A stretch of DNA of 64,000 nt from Lachnospiraceae bacterium (GCA_024698345.1 JAILRH010000083.1:27430-91429), one strand, 5' to 3'. Positions 40,859 to 50,657 are shown, counted from the first letter of the stretch. The notes: generated by a model not told the origin, from the letters alone. Numbers and translations: made by a program.

Positions 40859-41938
40859 CTACTCTGTAACTTCAACTGTATCTGTATCAACATAAACAGA
40901 GTCAATCTGACCATTCTTTCCGTTAGGGAATACGAATGTGTCTGATAACTGTCTGTTCTGATACAAGTAACCGTCACCCTCTGTATGTGCTCCAGGATTG
41001 AAGTAATAAATACTTGAAATCTTTGGAACTGTCTTACATGTTAACGGAGATGCAATAAGAACATTAATCTTCTTAGATCCATCTGTCTTTTCATAGTAGT
41101 TTGCAATATTCGCTGTTGTAGGCTCTGCAACTGCAGAATATGTGCTTCCGCTCTTTGTGTAGTATGTCTTTCCGTCAACCACGGCTGTATCTTCTGTTTT
41201 TGCGTAAGACTGAACTACAGGAACAAATCCACCCTCAGCTGATGCGAAATTGAACTTATCATAGAATCTCTCATCATCAATAACTTCCATTACCGGTACA
41301 CCGTCAATGTCAGTTACTCTTGTTTCAAGACCCATTCCTCCTTCAGCAATCTGAGTCATCTCAATCTTTCTGGTAAATTCTGAAGACTGTTCAAGTAAAT
41401 CCATAATAAATGAATCTACATAGCAGATAAGTGCTCCCATAGATTTGTATCTACGAAGTTTTCCTGCTCCAATCATAGTCTTTAACTTAGAAAATACATT
41501 TGATTTAGTCCAAGCGCCTGTGCTTGTTCTTGGAGTCTCTGAATGATAACCCTCAAGTCCTTTTGCAACAGTTGCAATTTTAGAGAAGAAAAGTGCATCT
41601 GTCTCAGGAGCAACCTGTGTCTGCTCAAATGTCTTTGTAATGTTCTGAATAGAAGCTGTAGCATTTGTTTCATCAACATCTGCCTTATCTACTAAGAACT
41701 CAACATCTCTGTCGTGTGTTACAGTAAACGGTACATCTGTCTGAACAAAGCTTCCTCTGTTCCATCCACCGTTTCTGCTATGGTTCTTAAATCCTGATGT
41801 ACTCATCTGAGTAAAGTGGAATGTTCTTGCTCCCACCCATTTTACATTGGAAGTAATGAATGGAGATGTAATTGTCTCCTGGTTAAGAATTTCTAATAAT
41901 TCAGGAGCCCACTGCTCCGCATAATTTAAATTAGGCAT
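40859..41938 (-). CDS. Major capsid protein
   Basis: 359 aa between scaffold and connector; contains extra YAKTEDTAVVDGKTYYTKSGSTYSAVAEPTTANIANYYEKT insertion. Confidence 0.82.
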   Translation of the reverse strand: MPNLNYAEQWAPELLEILNQETITSPFITSNVKWVGARTFHFTQMSTSGFKNHSRNGGWNRGSFVQTDVPFTVTHDRDVEFLVDKADVDETNATASIQNITKTFEQTQVAPETDALFFSKIATVAKGLEGYHSETPRTSTGAWTKSNVFSKLKTMIGAGKLRRYKSMGALICYVDSFIMDLLEQSSEFTRKIEMTQIAEGGMGLETRVTDIDGVPVMEVIDDERFYDKFNFASAEGGFVPVVQSYAKTEDTAVVDGKTYYTKSGSTYSAVAEPTTANIANYYEKTDGSKKINVLIASPLTCKTVPKISSIYYFNPGAHTEGDGYLYQNRQLSDTFVFPNGKNGQIDSVYVDTDTVEVTE

Positions 41939-41961
41939 ATCATCACCTTTTTAACCTTTCT

Positions 41962-42708
41962 TTAATTGAATCTGTTCCAACGCTTTGTCACTGTCTTGTT
42001 AACATTGTTAGAACTGTTACTATTGTTGCTATTATTAGTGCCGGCATTACTGCTGTTATTAGGAGCACCAAAGGAAAATCCTTTAGCTGCTTCATTTGAT
42101 GGCTTAAGAGCCGGAACATCTTCCAAAACCTTGTCAATGGCATTCTTGATTTCATCATCAACTATTTTGCCGTCTGTTCCTACAGCTTTACTAAAATCAG
42201 CCATCTTAAGTACGTATGGAACTGTATCAATCGAAATTCCCGACTTAATGGCCTGTGTTGTTGCAGCTTTCTCTAACAGTAACTGCTGTTTTTCCTGCTG
42301 ATACTGTGTCAGCTGAGACTGCATTCCTGCTACATCAGGCTCATTTGCCTTTTTCTGTGCCTTATAAGCGCTTATGGCATTGTTAATTTCCTCTTCGCTC
42401 ATTCCCTGCTGTTCAAAGAACGACTTGAGTGCTGCCTTTTCAGCTCTTGTAACACGAGTATTCACGATTCCGTCTAACTGTTCCTGTGTGTAAGTAGCAG
42501 CTGTGTTGCCACTACCGTTGTTATTGTTGTTATTATTGCTCTGTCCAGCATTTTGGTTGCTGTTACCCTCTCCGGCAGAATTAGAAGAATTATTCTGTGC
42601 GTTCTGTCCATCTCCACCGTTGTTACTGTTTCCGTCTGCAAAGAACTGCAGATTTAATGGATGTTTGAATTTTCTCATAAAAACCTCTCGTTTACCGTCC
42701 GTCGACAT
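41962..42708 (-). CDS. Phage scaffolding protein
   Basis: Asn-rich N-terminus, coiled coil, directly before capsid. Confidence 0.75.
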   Translation of the reverse strand: MSTDGKREVFMRKFKHPLNLQFFADGNSNNGGDGQNAQNNSSNSAGEGNSNQNAGQSNNNNNNNGSGNTAATYTQEQLDGIVNTRVTRAEKAALKSFFEQQGMSEEEINNAISAYKAQKKANEPDVAGMQSQLTQYQQEKQQLLLEKAATTQAIKSGISIDTVPYVLKMADFSKAVGTDGKIVDDEIKNAIDKVLEDVPALKPSNEAAKGFSFGAPNNSSNAGTNNSNNSNSSNNVNKTVTKRWNRFN

Positions 42709-42751
42709 CCGAGCTTTTTAAGCCTTCACGTTTTGGGCATATAAAAAGCAT

Positions 42752-42922
42752 CTACTTTTCAGCAGATGCCTTTGGTTCTTTCTTTGGTTCTTCTACTTCA
42801 TATGCTACTTTCATATCAAGCAGAAGTTTTATTCTGTCCTTATTCTTTGTTGGAATCACTTCGTCTTTCTCGATGATTCTATCAAGTTCTTTGTCTTTGT
42901 AACGAATTCTTGCTTTAAGCAT
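42752..42922 (-). CDS. 56-aa phage protein (not in ORF track)
   Basis: MLKARIRYKDKELDRIIEKDEVIPTKNKDRIKLLLDMKVAYEVEEPKKEPKASAEK*; terminator hairpin overlaps the stop. Confidence 0.75.
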   Translation of the reverse strand: MLKARIRYKDKELDRIIEKDEVIPTKNKDRIKLLLDMKVAYEVEEPKKEPKASAEK

Positions 42923-42925
42923 TGT

Positions 42926-43537
42926 TTATTCCTCCTCTTTAATCTTATATTTTTCATAAACAGATTTACAGTGTTCAATCCATTTATCATATTCCTTTTT
43001 GAGTTCATCTGTGTTGTATGGTACAGATGAATTATAAGGGTCCATCTTAGAAACATATAAATCTATCCAATCATTCTCTTCTGCTCCCCAGATAAAAATA
43101 CCATTATCATCCTCAGCTGCTATGCAACTTGCAATATCTTGGATTTTAACTTCCAATTCCTCATCAAGTATTCCGGAATTGATAATCTCATACAATATTT
43201 CAACTGCTTTTTCCCTTGTAGGCATTGGAGATTTTTTATTTTCCTCAACAACTGTTATTTCATAAGCCAAAGCACAATCGTGCTCAATCTTACAGCCTCT
43301 TGCTTCTTCCCAACCTTTAGCACAGTACAGGATGTCTGCATCTGCTAAGAGTTCCAATGACTTAGATAAGTACTTCAAAGGTATGCATCCGTTCTGTGGA
43401 TCATAATCTTCAAAGAACGAATCAATTATTACAGCTTCCTCATCCTCTTCTTTGATTGCTGCTATAATCTGTTCTCTCTGTTCTTTAATTTCTTCCTGTG
43501 CCTTGTCCTTCATCGGCTGACTGATAAAATATTTCAT
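42926..43537 (-). CDS. DUF4406/nucleoside deoxyribosyltransferase-like protein
   Basis: MKYFISQPMKDK..LLADADILYCAKGWEEARGCKIEHDCALAYEI. Confidence 0.75.
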   Translation of the reverse strand: MKYFISQPMKDKAQEEIKEQREQIIAAIKEEDEEAVIIDSFFEDYDPQNGCIPLKYLSKSLELLADADILYCAKGWEEARGCKIEHDCALAYEITVVEENKKSPMPTREKAVEILYEIINSGILDEELEVKIQDIASCIAAEDDNGIFIWGAEENDWIDLYVSKMDPYNSSVPYNTDELKKEYDKWIEHCKSVYEKYKIKEEE

Positions 43538-43568
43538 GTTATTCCTCCTTAAATTTGGGTATAAAAAA

Positions 43569-43591
43569 AGACCATGATTTTATCATGATCT
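43569..43591 (-). terminator. Terminator
   Basis: Minus AGATCATGATAAAATCATGGTCTTTTTTT. Confidence 0.8.
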
Positions 43592-43598
43592 AAACTCT

Positions 43599-43925
43599 CT
43601 AATGTATTTTTGTAACTACTTCTGTAATACCTTTAGCCGCATCTGCTATCTTTCTCATTGTGCTGTTCTCTTCAAGGTACTCTAATCCTTTGAGTGTAAT
43701 CTCCGGTCTGACAAGGGTAACTTTTGGATAATCACAATCAAATGTATTTCTGACATCAACTCCACTAATCAGTCCATTGCTAACCATCATTGCTATTATT
43801 CTGTTCCAACGTGGTTCTGTCAGATTCAGTTCCTGGTATCCAATTAATTTCTTATCAAACTCTTCTAAATCCATCGATTTTTCAAGGATTTTTAAGATTT
43901 TGTATATTACTTTGAAATTGTCCAT
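43599..43925 (-). CDS. YjcQ-like protein
   Basis: MDNFKVIYKILKILEKSMDLEEFD..ITLKGLEYLEENS. Confidence 0.75.
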   Translation of the reverse strand: MDNFKVIYKILKILEKSMDLEEFDKKLIGYQELNLTEPRWNRIIAMMVSNGLISGVDVRNTFDCDYPKVTLVRPEITLKGLEYLEENSTMRKIADAAKGITEVVTKIH

Positions 43926-43945
43926 ATAGTCTCCTTAATGGCAAA

Positions 43946-43972
43946 ATATAAGCACCCTATTTCTAGGATGCT
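43946..43972 (-). terminator. Terminator after the putative immunity gene
   Basis: Minus TAAGCATCCTAGAAATAGGGTGCTTATATTTT. Confidence 0.7.
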
Positions 43973-43974
43973 TA

Positions 43975-44256
43975 TTAGTTATTTCCTAAATAATCAATGA
44001 TATCTTTTGCTGGTTCAAAACTCATCCCATCCGGTGTTTTTCTAATCACTAACAATATTTTGGCTGGAACGTCACATTTCAAATTATTTGCTTTTTTTTC
44101 AGTATTACGATATTGCACATAAAGTTCATTTTTATTATAACACCTTGGTGATTTTAATATTTTATCAACAGAAAGATTATTTTCTAGACAATATTTTTTG
44201 AGAATCTCGATATTATCATGAATATAATCAAGCATATTTTTATTTCTATTCTCCAT
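43975..44256 (-). CDS. Small protein overlapping minor-capsid gene 3' end; putative immunity/antitoxin
   Basis: 93 aa; start overlaps upstream stop by about 11 bp. Confidence 0.6.
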   Translation of the reverse strand: MENRNKNMLDYIHDNIEILKKYCLENNLSVDKILKSPRCYNKNELYVQYRNTEKKANNLKCDVPAKILLVIRKTPDGMSFEPAKDIIDYLGNN

Positions 44257-45784
44257 ATGTCATGTAATCTCCTTTCGAATTATATGTAACACTTGTTTTT
44301 TGATTAAAAGCTTCTAAAATTTCATAGTCTCCATCCGATGCAGTCAAACAAAAACTATCAATCCCTGGATGTGTATGCCCCGTAAATTTATATCCTTGTT
44401 TTGCCATTTCCCTTGCCATTTCAACATCGACATTTACTGAATGTGCGTCTCCACGAATGATTAAACGCTCGCTTCCTCGTGTAAACAATGCAAATTCATC
44501 TCCTGTCTTTGCGGTTAATGCTGCTAAGTCAGACATTTTTACCTCTTTCTTTTTAACTGTAATTCTACTATCAAAATTTGGTAAAGCGCTAAGAATTTTA
44601 TTTTGCCTATTATTTAAGTTTACATCAAATTGTAATATTGCATTGGGATTACCTTTACCAGTATTCCTTTGTTTGATTGGACTGTTTATCTTTAATTTAA
44701 TTATATCATTTTCTGCACTCTTTTCAAGTGCTCTTACTCTTTCTCTCCACTCCTTAGCCTTCTTCATATACTTCGCCTTATCATCCGGATCCAATGCTCC
44801 ATCAGCTAATCGCTTGAACTTATCTTTCTGCCTGTTAGCATAATTAATCTCCTGTTCACGCATGTAATCCGCTTTAGACTCTTCCACTTCCTGTCTTGTA
44901 AGTGGCTTAGGCTCCTCGGTTATTCCTGGAAAGAATGTTGTATGTATGTCTTTGCAGTTTGGATGGTACAGTCCCTGTTCCATTGCAAAACTCATTAAAG
45001 GATAATCGCCATCTTCTTTCTTGCCACCACTCCACACATCATCGATAAGCACTCTGCCTGTCCATTTAAGACATCTTAGACATGCATGCCCACGTTTATT
45101 CACTATAACTGTGGAAATGCCCCATTCCTGTCTTTTTTCGCCCTCTCCTGTGAGATAAGCACGTGTATCTGCTGTCTTTATAGCCATTGCAGCATAACTC
45201 GCTATGTTGACTCTTGCACCATTCTTGTACTGGATACAGTTAATACCTCGGCTCAAATAATCCTTTGTTGCCATATCAACTGCTTTTTCGTATGTACCGG
45301 CTCCTGTGTTGGCATATACCTGAGCGTTGAAGATAACCTGCCTGTACTGATCATCAGCCATCCTAAGCATTGCTCTTTCAGCTGTCGCCATATCTTTCTT
45401 TGTGGCTTCTATCAGTGCATCAAGTTTTCTATCGTTTACTCTAAAGAACTCAGCTTGCAATCCCGGAGCTATCTTGCTTGCTTTGAATCCTTTCTTGATT
45501 GCTTCAAGAATCTCTATCTCTGCATCCATATTGCCGGTTAATCGTGATTGCCTGATACCTTCCTCAATCTTTGCATTGATATCAGCAAACTGCTTTGTGA
45601 ATTTTTTCCTGTTATTAGCCGAATACTCTCTCAACGCATTCAGCTGCAATGTCTGCCAGGAAGTCCATTCAAAGCCTTCTCTCAGTTCTTCTGCTCTGTG
45701 GTGCTTCATGTTCCTGATCATGGAGTCTATCAGCTCATCCTCTATAGCTTTAAATGCATCTTCAATTTCATAAGCCATAATCAA
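44246..45784 (-). CDS. Phage minor capsid protein (minor capsid 2 / MuF-like) with C-terminal JAB/MPN-like domain
   Basis: ARCLRCLKWTGR-like (ACLRCLKWTGRVLIDD), YHPNCKDIHTTFFPG capsid region; C-terminus GYKFTGHTHPGIDSFCLTASDGDYEILEAFNQKTSVTYNSKGDYMTYGE. Confidence 0.82.
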   Translation of the reverse strand: MIMAYEIEDAFKAIEDELIDSMIRNMKHHRAEELREGFEWTSWQTLQLNALREYSANNRKKFTKQFADINAKIEEGIRQSRLTGNMDAEIEILEAIKKGFKASKIAPGLQAEFFRVNDRKLDALIEATKKDMATAERAMLRMADDQYRQVIFNAQVYANTGAGTYEKAVDMATKDYLSRGINCIQYKNGARVNIASYAAMAIKTADTRAYLTGEGEKRQEWGISTVIVNKRGHACLRCLKWTGRVLIDDVWSGGKKEDGDYPLMSFAMEQGLYHPNCKDIHTTFFPGITEEPKPLTRQEVEESKADYMREQEINYANRQKDKFKRLADGALDPDDKAKYMKKAKEWRERVRALEKSAENDIIKLKINSPIKQRNTGKGNPNAILQFDVNLNNRQNKILSALPNFDSRITVKKKEVKMSDLAALTAKTGDEFALFTRGSERLIIRGDAHSVNVDVEMAREMAKQGYKFTGHTHPGIDSFCLTASDGDYEILEAFNQKTSVTYNSKGDYMTYGE

Positions 45785-46005
45785 TCAGCTCCATTCGCAT
45801 ACACTCTGTATCCTGCCTTTTTGAATTGCCTCTTAAGGTCCTTGAGTTGTGTTATGCTCTTGCACTTGTCATTCCTAAGTTCAAGAGTCTTGTCTTTTTC
45901 AATGGCATATATACCAAAAGGTACTTGCTCCTTAGCTAGCTGAAGAAGGTTCAATGCCTTGTTCTTTGACATCTGGTAGACTCGGTTCATTACTATAACC
46001 TTCAT
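45781..46005 (-). CDS. Small phage protein overlapping the portal 3' end
   Basis: MKVIVMNRVYQMSKNKALNLLQLAKEQVPFGIYAIEKDKTLELRNDKCK; exact start uncertain. Confidence 0.6.
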   Translation of the reverse strand: MKVIVMNRVYQMSKNKALNLLQLAKEQVPFGIYAIEKDKTLELRNDKCKSITQLKDLKRQFKKAGYRVYANGAD

Positions 46006-47476
46006 CAATAACCGCTCCTTCCTCATTTACTGCAGGCTCTTCAATCTCCATAATGCCTTGTTCTCTCTTAAGCCTTGCAACTTCCTCTCTCTTCCACTCT
46101 TCATCCTTGGTATCGCCGTACATTTCTTCGACACAGGCTTCAATACTCATTACTCCGGCTTGTTTGCCTTTGCCGATAGTCTCAACCTGTGACTCAAAAG
46201 ATGGGTTAGCATACTCTCCAAAGCTTACTGTACACTTTGTATCAGTTAGTGCCTGTCCATCTCTGATAGCAATACACTTGAACACTTTATCAATGAATCT
46301 TGGAAGCTGCTTCTGTATCGCATCTATAATGTTTCCTCGTGTATAAAGAGTTGTTTTCTCTTTTTCTCTCTGTGCTTCTGCGTTATCAAGTTTTTTAACA
46401 TCAATACCTAATGTTGATGGCGAGATAATTCCCTGTAAGCACAAATCAAGAACAGTTGTATACGTTGCAAGATAACTTTCATGAGGTATTTCCGGCTGAA
46501 CCAATTCTATTTTGTTCTGCGCTCCCTCATTCATGTTGTCTCCTGAAGCTATATATCTGTTATCAAACGAATTAGGTAACAACAGTTCTCCTGTATCTGG
46601 ATTACGTGGAATTAGTGACTCAGGAATATACTCTTTGGTTCTTCCGGCTCTTAATGCGTCCATCCACTGTGAGAGCACCTCGTCCAATGCGTCAAAGGAG
46701 TCCGTTTTCTTGTCAAATACTGACTGTCCTCTGCCTGTCCACTTAGAACTGTTATTAAACTTCAATCTGTGAGCCAATATAACGCTCTTGTCAAAGGTTA
46801 TTGATTTGTAATCAGCTAATACCGGAACTCTGTCTAACGGTACCTCTCTGTCGCTTTCATAAAGGTTATAAGTAATATAGCCATATCCATATGTTTCAAC
46901 CAAATGATATGTTCTGTCTTTTTCCTTGAACTCTGACTTGAATTTAATCTCTTTGACACGTCCTCTTGATTGAACATAATCGACCTGATCAGCACCATAG
47001 AATTCCAAGATTGGATATTCGCTGGTATCGGAATCGAAACTAATCTTAAATGCACCGTCTCCCAAAGATAAGCAATCAATAATGGCTTTTTTCAGTACCT
47101 CATCAAACTCATTGTCCTCAGCGATACTTTCCCAATCCTTTGACTGAACATCCTCTTTAAACTCAATCTGATTGAAGTCATTGATAACGATATCTGCAAG
47201 TCTGTCTACGATTATTGAAGGAAGACCTGTGTGAATCTTTCGCATTGCTCTGTTCTTGGTCTGCATTGCTCCCCAGAACTTAACTCCATCAGAGCCACCG
47301 TCAATCGATTTATAAAACTGGTCCAGTTCGTAGCTGTCACCTCTATACCATATTTTGTTTTTTGCTACATTTCCCTCAAACGAAAGAAGCTCTGATATTG
47401 TGACTGTCAGATTTCCTGCTTCTTGAATCTCAAGGAAATTTCTTAATCCTGCTCTGATTTTGTCCATAATGCTCAT
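45932..47476 (-). CDS. Phage portal protein (SPP1 gp6-like)
   Basis: 514 aa, between terminase and minor capsid; LGIDVKKLDNAEAQREKEKTTLYTRGN. Confidence 0.88.
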   Translation of the reverse strand: MSIMDKIRAGLRNFLEIQEAGNLTVTISELLSFEGNVAKNKIWYRGDSYELDQFYKSIDGGSDGVKFWGAMQTKNRAMRKIHTGLPSIIVDRLADIVINDFNQIEFKEDVQSKDWESIAEDNEFDEVLKKAIIDCLSLGDGAFKISFDSDTSEYPILEFYGADQVDYVQSRGRVKEIKFKSEFKEKDRTYHLVETYGYGYITYNLYESDREVPLDRVPVLADYKSITFDKSVILAHRLKFNNSSKWTGRGQSVFDKKTDSFDALDEVLSQWMDALRAGRTKEYIPESLIPRNPDTGELLLPNSFDNRYIASGDNMNEGAQNKIELVQPEIPHESYLATYTTVLDLCLQGIISPSTLGIDVKKLDNAEAQREKEKTTLYTRGNIIDAIQKQLPRFIDKVFKCIAIRDGQALTDTKCTVSFGEYANPSFESQVETIGKGKQAGVMSIEACVEEMYGDTKDEEWKREEVARLKREQGIMEIEEPAVNEEGAVIDEGYSNEPSLPDVKEQGIEPSSAS

Positions 47477-48861
47477 TATTTCACTCCTATTTTGGTCTTA
47501 TATGGCAACCAAGCATACTGAACGCTGTTGACCATATGGTCGTTGCCGTCTTCCGGTTCCTGGTCCTTATCTTCTTTCCAACTGTACGTATCTAATTCTT
47601 TTTGATACACATTGCAGCTGTCGACAATATAAAAGCTCGGCATGACGTCCCTCTCAATTACGAAGTTCATCCAGCCAAGCTGTAAATTAATTCTGTCTAT
47701 AATCTTTGTCTGCTTCCATGCATCATTAAACACATAGATACATGTAGCATGATTTCTTTTGTATTTCTTAAGTTCAGTGATTGTGGCCTGATCTGCATTA
47801 TCTATAAACACATTCTTGGCCAATCCCCACTCTTCTCTGTTTCTCTCTAAAAAGGCTATATAATTCTCAACTGTATCTGATGGAGCAATAGGCACTCCAA
47901 GTTCAGCATTGTTGTAAACCTTCTCATCAAGGAGAATGAATTTGCCTTTATTGGTTATTCCTCCAAAGCTCATTGCAATCGTATCAGGACTCTTGGTTGA
48001 GTAAGCAGTATCAAGACCTGATGTGAACACTTCGAAGTACTCTTCCTGGTTCCTTGCTTCTCTGATGTACTGCTTTGCCTGACTCTTTGGTATACAGTGA
48101 ATCTTTCTGTCAAAAATGCTGAATACAAGACCTGTGGCCTTACCTCTAAGACCTAGTATCTTGTTCTTATACATCTTTGTTCCAACAGGAACAGCATCTA
48201 TCTTCTCTTGAATGTCCTGTTCTGTCAGAGCTGCATTATCTCTAAATGTGAAATACCAGTGCACCCATCCAACTTTAGGCGTCTCACATAACTCACTTAA
48301 TAACTCTTCAGGATAATCAGCTATATATCGTTTAAGAGGTCTACTGTGGTTTATGAATTCCTTGTACACTGGAATATCAGGACTGTCCGGATTGGATGTT
48401 GTCATCATATACTTGCATCTATGGGTTATCTCTCTCATAAACTCCATATCTGCAATGTTAACCTCATCAATGTACACGCATCCCATTTGTGATCCGAGAA
48501 CCTTTTGCCAGCGCTTTTTGTTGTCAAACCCGGCAATATAGATTATCTTGGTTCCGCTTGGAGTGTCATACTCGATATGTGGCAATCTTATCTTACCCTT
48601 ACCGTTCGAGTTGTACTCTGCTACTCCGTCAAACTGCTCTAACAGTCCTCTTTCAGCATTGATAATGTTCTTTTCAACTGTTCCGTTGTCAGCTCCTGCA
48701 ATAACGTGATATTTAAGCTCACTCTTTGCAACCATCATCATGAATTTAAAGATACCGACAGTCGTCTTTCCTGCAGCTGTAGTCCCTTCCAGGAAGTCTC
48801 GCTTTGTTTCGGTTAGTATGAAATCAATAAATTTAGGGGATAGCACAAGCATATCTGCCAT
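47476..48861 (-). CDS. Terminase large subunit
   Basis: Walker A-like EGTTAAGKTT, VYIDEVNIADMEF, nuclease GLDTAYS. Confidence 0.92.
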   Translation of the reverse strand: MADMLVLSPKFIDFILTETKRDFLEGTTAAGKTTVGIFKFMMMVAKSELKYHVIAGADNGTVEKNIINAERGLLEQFDGVAEYNSNGKGKIRLPHIEYDTPSGTKIIYIAGFDNKKRWQKVLGSQMGCVYIDEVNIADMEFMREITHRCKYMMTTSNPDSPDIPVYKEFINHSRPLKRYIADYPEELLSELCETPKVGWVHWYFTFRDNAALTEQDIQEKIDAVPVGTKMYKNKILGLRGKATGLVFSIFDRKIHCIPKSQAKQYIREARNQEEYFEVFTSGLDTAYSTKSPDTIAMSFGGITNKGKFILLDEKVYNNAELGVPIAPSDTVENYIAFLERNREEWGLAKNVFIDNADQATITELKKYKRNHATCIYVFNDAWKQTKIIDRINLQLGWMNFVIERDVMPSFYIVDSCNVYQKELDTYSWKEDKDQEPEDGNDHMVNSVQYAWLPYKTKIGVK

Positions 48862-48863
48862 AG

Positions 48864-49346
48864 CTACTCACCTTCTTTAATCGGTCGCATCTGTCCAAGA
48901 ATGGAAGCAATATTATCAATCTTTTTAATTTTCTCGTCTTCTGCCGGATTATCTACTTTCATTTTGTCTGTGTACAATCCGTATCTCTTGCCAAGAAGCT
49001 CTGCAGCCTTTAACTTGTCCTTTTCTGATGGAGCCTTATAAACCTTTCTCGCTTCACTGCAACCATCACCACAACCTTCAACTACAATCTCTTCCGAAAG
49101 GCTTTCTCCTCTAAGTACTGACGTAAGGTATTCCATGACTTCCTGTGCGTCTGCTACTTTTTCGGATTTGATTTTCTCGAGTTGCTCGTCAACATACTTT
49201 TTGACGTTAGCATTTGTTAGCATTCTCGAACCATTAACTCTTGCCACTTCATCCTTCTTAACATTCGGATAAGCAACTTTATAAGCTCTGGTAGCATTGC
49301 AATCAATCAGATATTCATCTGCAAATCTTTTCTGCTTCTCAGTCAT
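48864..49346 (-). CDS. Terminase small subunit
   Basis: MTEKQKRFADEYLIDCNATRAYKVAYPNVKKDEVARVNGSRMLTNANVKKYVDEQL. Confidence 0.92.
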   Translation of the reverse strand: MTEKQKRFADEYLIDCNATRAYKVAYPNVKKDEVARVNGSRMLTNANVKKYVDEQLEKIKSEKVADAQEVMEYLTSVLRGESLSEEIVVEGCGDGCSEARKVYKAPSEKDKLKAAELLGKRYGLYTDKMKVDNPAEDEKIKKIDNIASILGQMRPIKEGE

Positions 49347-49632
49347 GGAATCACCTGCCTTTCACTATAATTTATGCCCTTTAGGCTACGTTTTCTCAAC
49401 CAAAAAGGACACCGACTAATCGATGCCCTTCAGGAGGTATGAAACCGTATGGAAAACGTATATGGTTCAAATTAATAACTCTTCTTTATCTTGGAGCAGA
49501 TATAACCCGAACATATCTGCCCCTTGTCATACTATGAGGAACAAAAGAAGATTGAAATGAAAAATATCTCTTTGATACTCTTTCACCACTTACACTTTAT
49601 CACATTGTCAATATGACATTCCATGACATGAT

Positions 49633-50052
49633 TCAATTTTTTTCAATTATTTTTTGAACCTCCTGTAATGCCTTTCCATGAAGCCTAAGAGTGTGCCTCC
49701 ATGATTTTTTCATTTCAGCTGCAATATTCTCGAATCTATCGCCAAGTATGTATTTTTTTGTCAATATACGTCTTAAATCACTATCATCCACTTGAGATAT
49801 TGTATATTCAATTTCCCTTTGTATCTCATCTCTAACTGCAATCTTGTCATATAATTCTTGCTCTAAAGTGATCATCTTTACAATAGCATCTCCAAGTGGA
49901 TCTTGACTTCCGCTTGACTTTATCTTTTCACAATCACTTTTGATAGCAGTTACCTGGGTTATTTCATCTCTTAGCTTCTCAAGTTCTTCTTGTATATCAT
50001 TCTTACTATCGTTAGCTTCCTTGTATCTCAGTAAGTATTCTTTAGCTGTCAA
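49633..50052 (-). CDS. DUF1492/ArpU-like phage transcriptional regulator
   Basis: ISQVDDSDLRRILTKKYILGDRFENIAAEMKKSWRHTLRLHGKALQEV sigma-like HTH. Confidence 0.78.
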   Translation of the reverse strand: MTAKEYLLRYKEANDSKNDIQEELEKLRDEITQVTAIKSDCEKIKSSGSQDPLGDAIVKMITLEQELYDKIAVRDEIQREIEYTISQVDDSDLRRILTKKYILGDRFENIAAEMKKSWRHTLRLHGKALQEVQKIIEKN

Positions 50053-50073
50053 ATTATAACCCCCTTGTTGTTA

Positions 50074-50493
50074 TTATTTAATGTCTCCAGTCGTTCTGCG
50101 GTAATGTATGTACTTGCTCATTGTTTCGGACGAAACACCAAACTCCAATGCAATCTGTTTAACGCCCCATCCTGCGTTTAATAGTGCTTGGATTTTTGGA
50201 ATATCATATTTTGATTTTTTGGGCTTCTTTTCTTCTACCGGTTCCTCGTAAACATCTTCCGGAATAGCATCTAAGCTCATAAGTTCTTCTGATATTTCAT
50301 CAATTGGAGTCGGCTCAGGTTCCTCTTTAACTGCAGTCTCTTTTTCATCATCCTCAATCAAGTAGAATGCATCTGCAAAGTTGAGTTCTGCTATCGTTGT
50401 GTCGCTGCTAATTGCTACGAGCATGCAAACCTTTCCCATTTCTATTGCTGGACTAGTTATTGCTTTTTCCATTGTTATCTCTTTTAATTTCAT
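50074..50493 (-). CDS. HTH-containing phage protein
   Basis: C-terminal KYDIPKIQALLNAGWGVKQIALEFGVSSETMSKYIHYRR. Confidence 0.65.
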   Translation of the reverse strand: MKLKEITMEKAITSPAIEMGKVCMLVAISSDTTIAELNFADAFYLIEDDEKETAVKEEPEPTPIDEISEELMSLDAIPEDVYEEPVEEKKPKKSKYDIPKIQALLNAGWGVKQIALEFGVSSETMSKYIHYRRTTGDIK

Positions 50494-50657
50494 CTCTTCT
50501 TATCCTTTCCTACCCTTGAATCTTCATCAAGTGTTCTGCTCCACTTTTCGCGCTTTCTGTATTCGTCTGTATCAGATAACAAAACCAAAACTGTTCCGAT
50601 AACTGAACAAATGACAATACAGATTGTAAGCAATCCGATAAATGCTAATATTTTCAT
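50490..50657 (-). CDS. 55-aa single-TM protein (not in ORF track)
   Basis: MKILAFIGLLTICIVICSVIGTVLVLLSDTDEYRKREKWSRTLDEDSRVGKDKKR*, ATGA overlap with next gene. Confidence 0.7.
   Translation of the reverse strand: MKILAFIGLLTICIVICSVIGTVLVLLSDTDEYRKREKWSRTLDEDSRVGKDKKR

Noticed and set aside
41966-42721. + strand Leu-rich ORFs (111 and 72 aa)
   Set aside because: Antisense of Asn-rich scaffolding codons (AAC/AAT read as GTT/ATT frames).
49439-49537. 32-aa + ORF MKPYGKRIWFKLITLLYLGADITRTYLPLVIL
   Set aside because: AGGAGGT abuts the ATG with no spacing and the ORF overlaps the hairpins of the pre-terminase region; weak.
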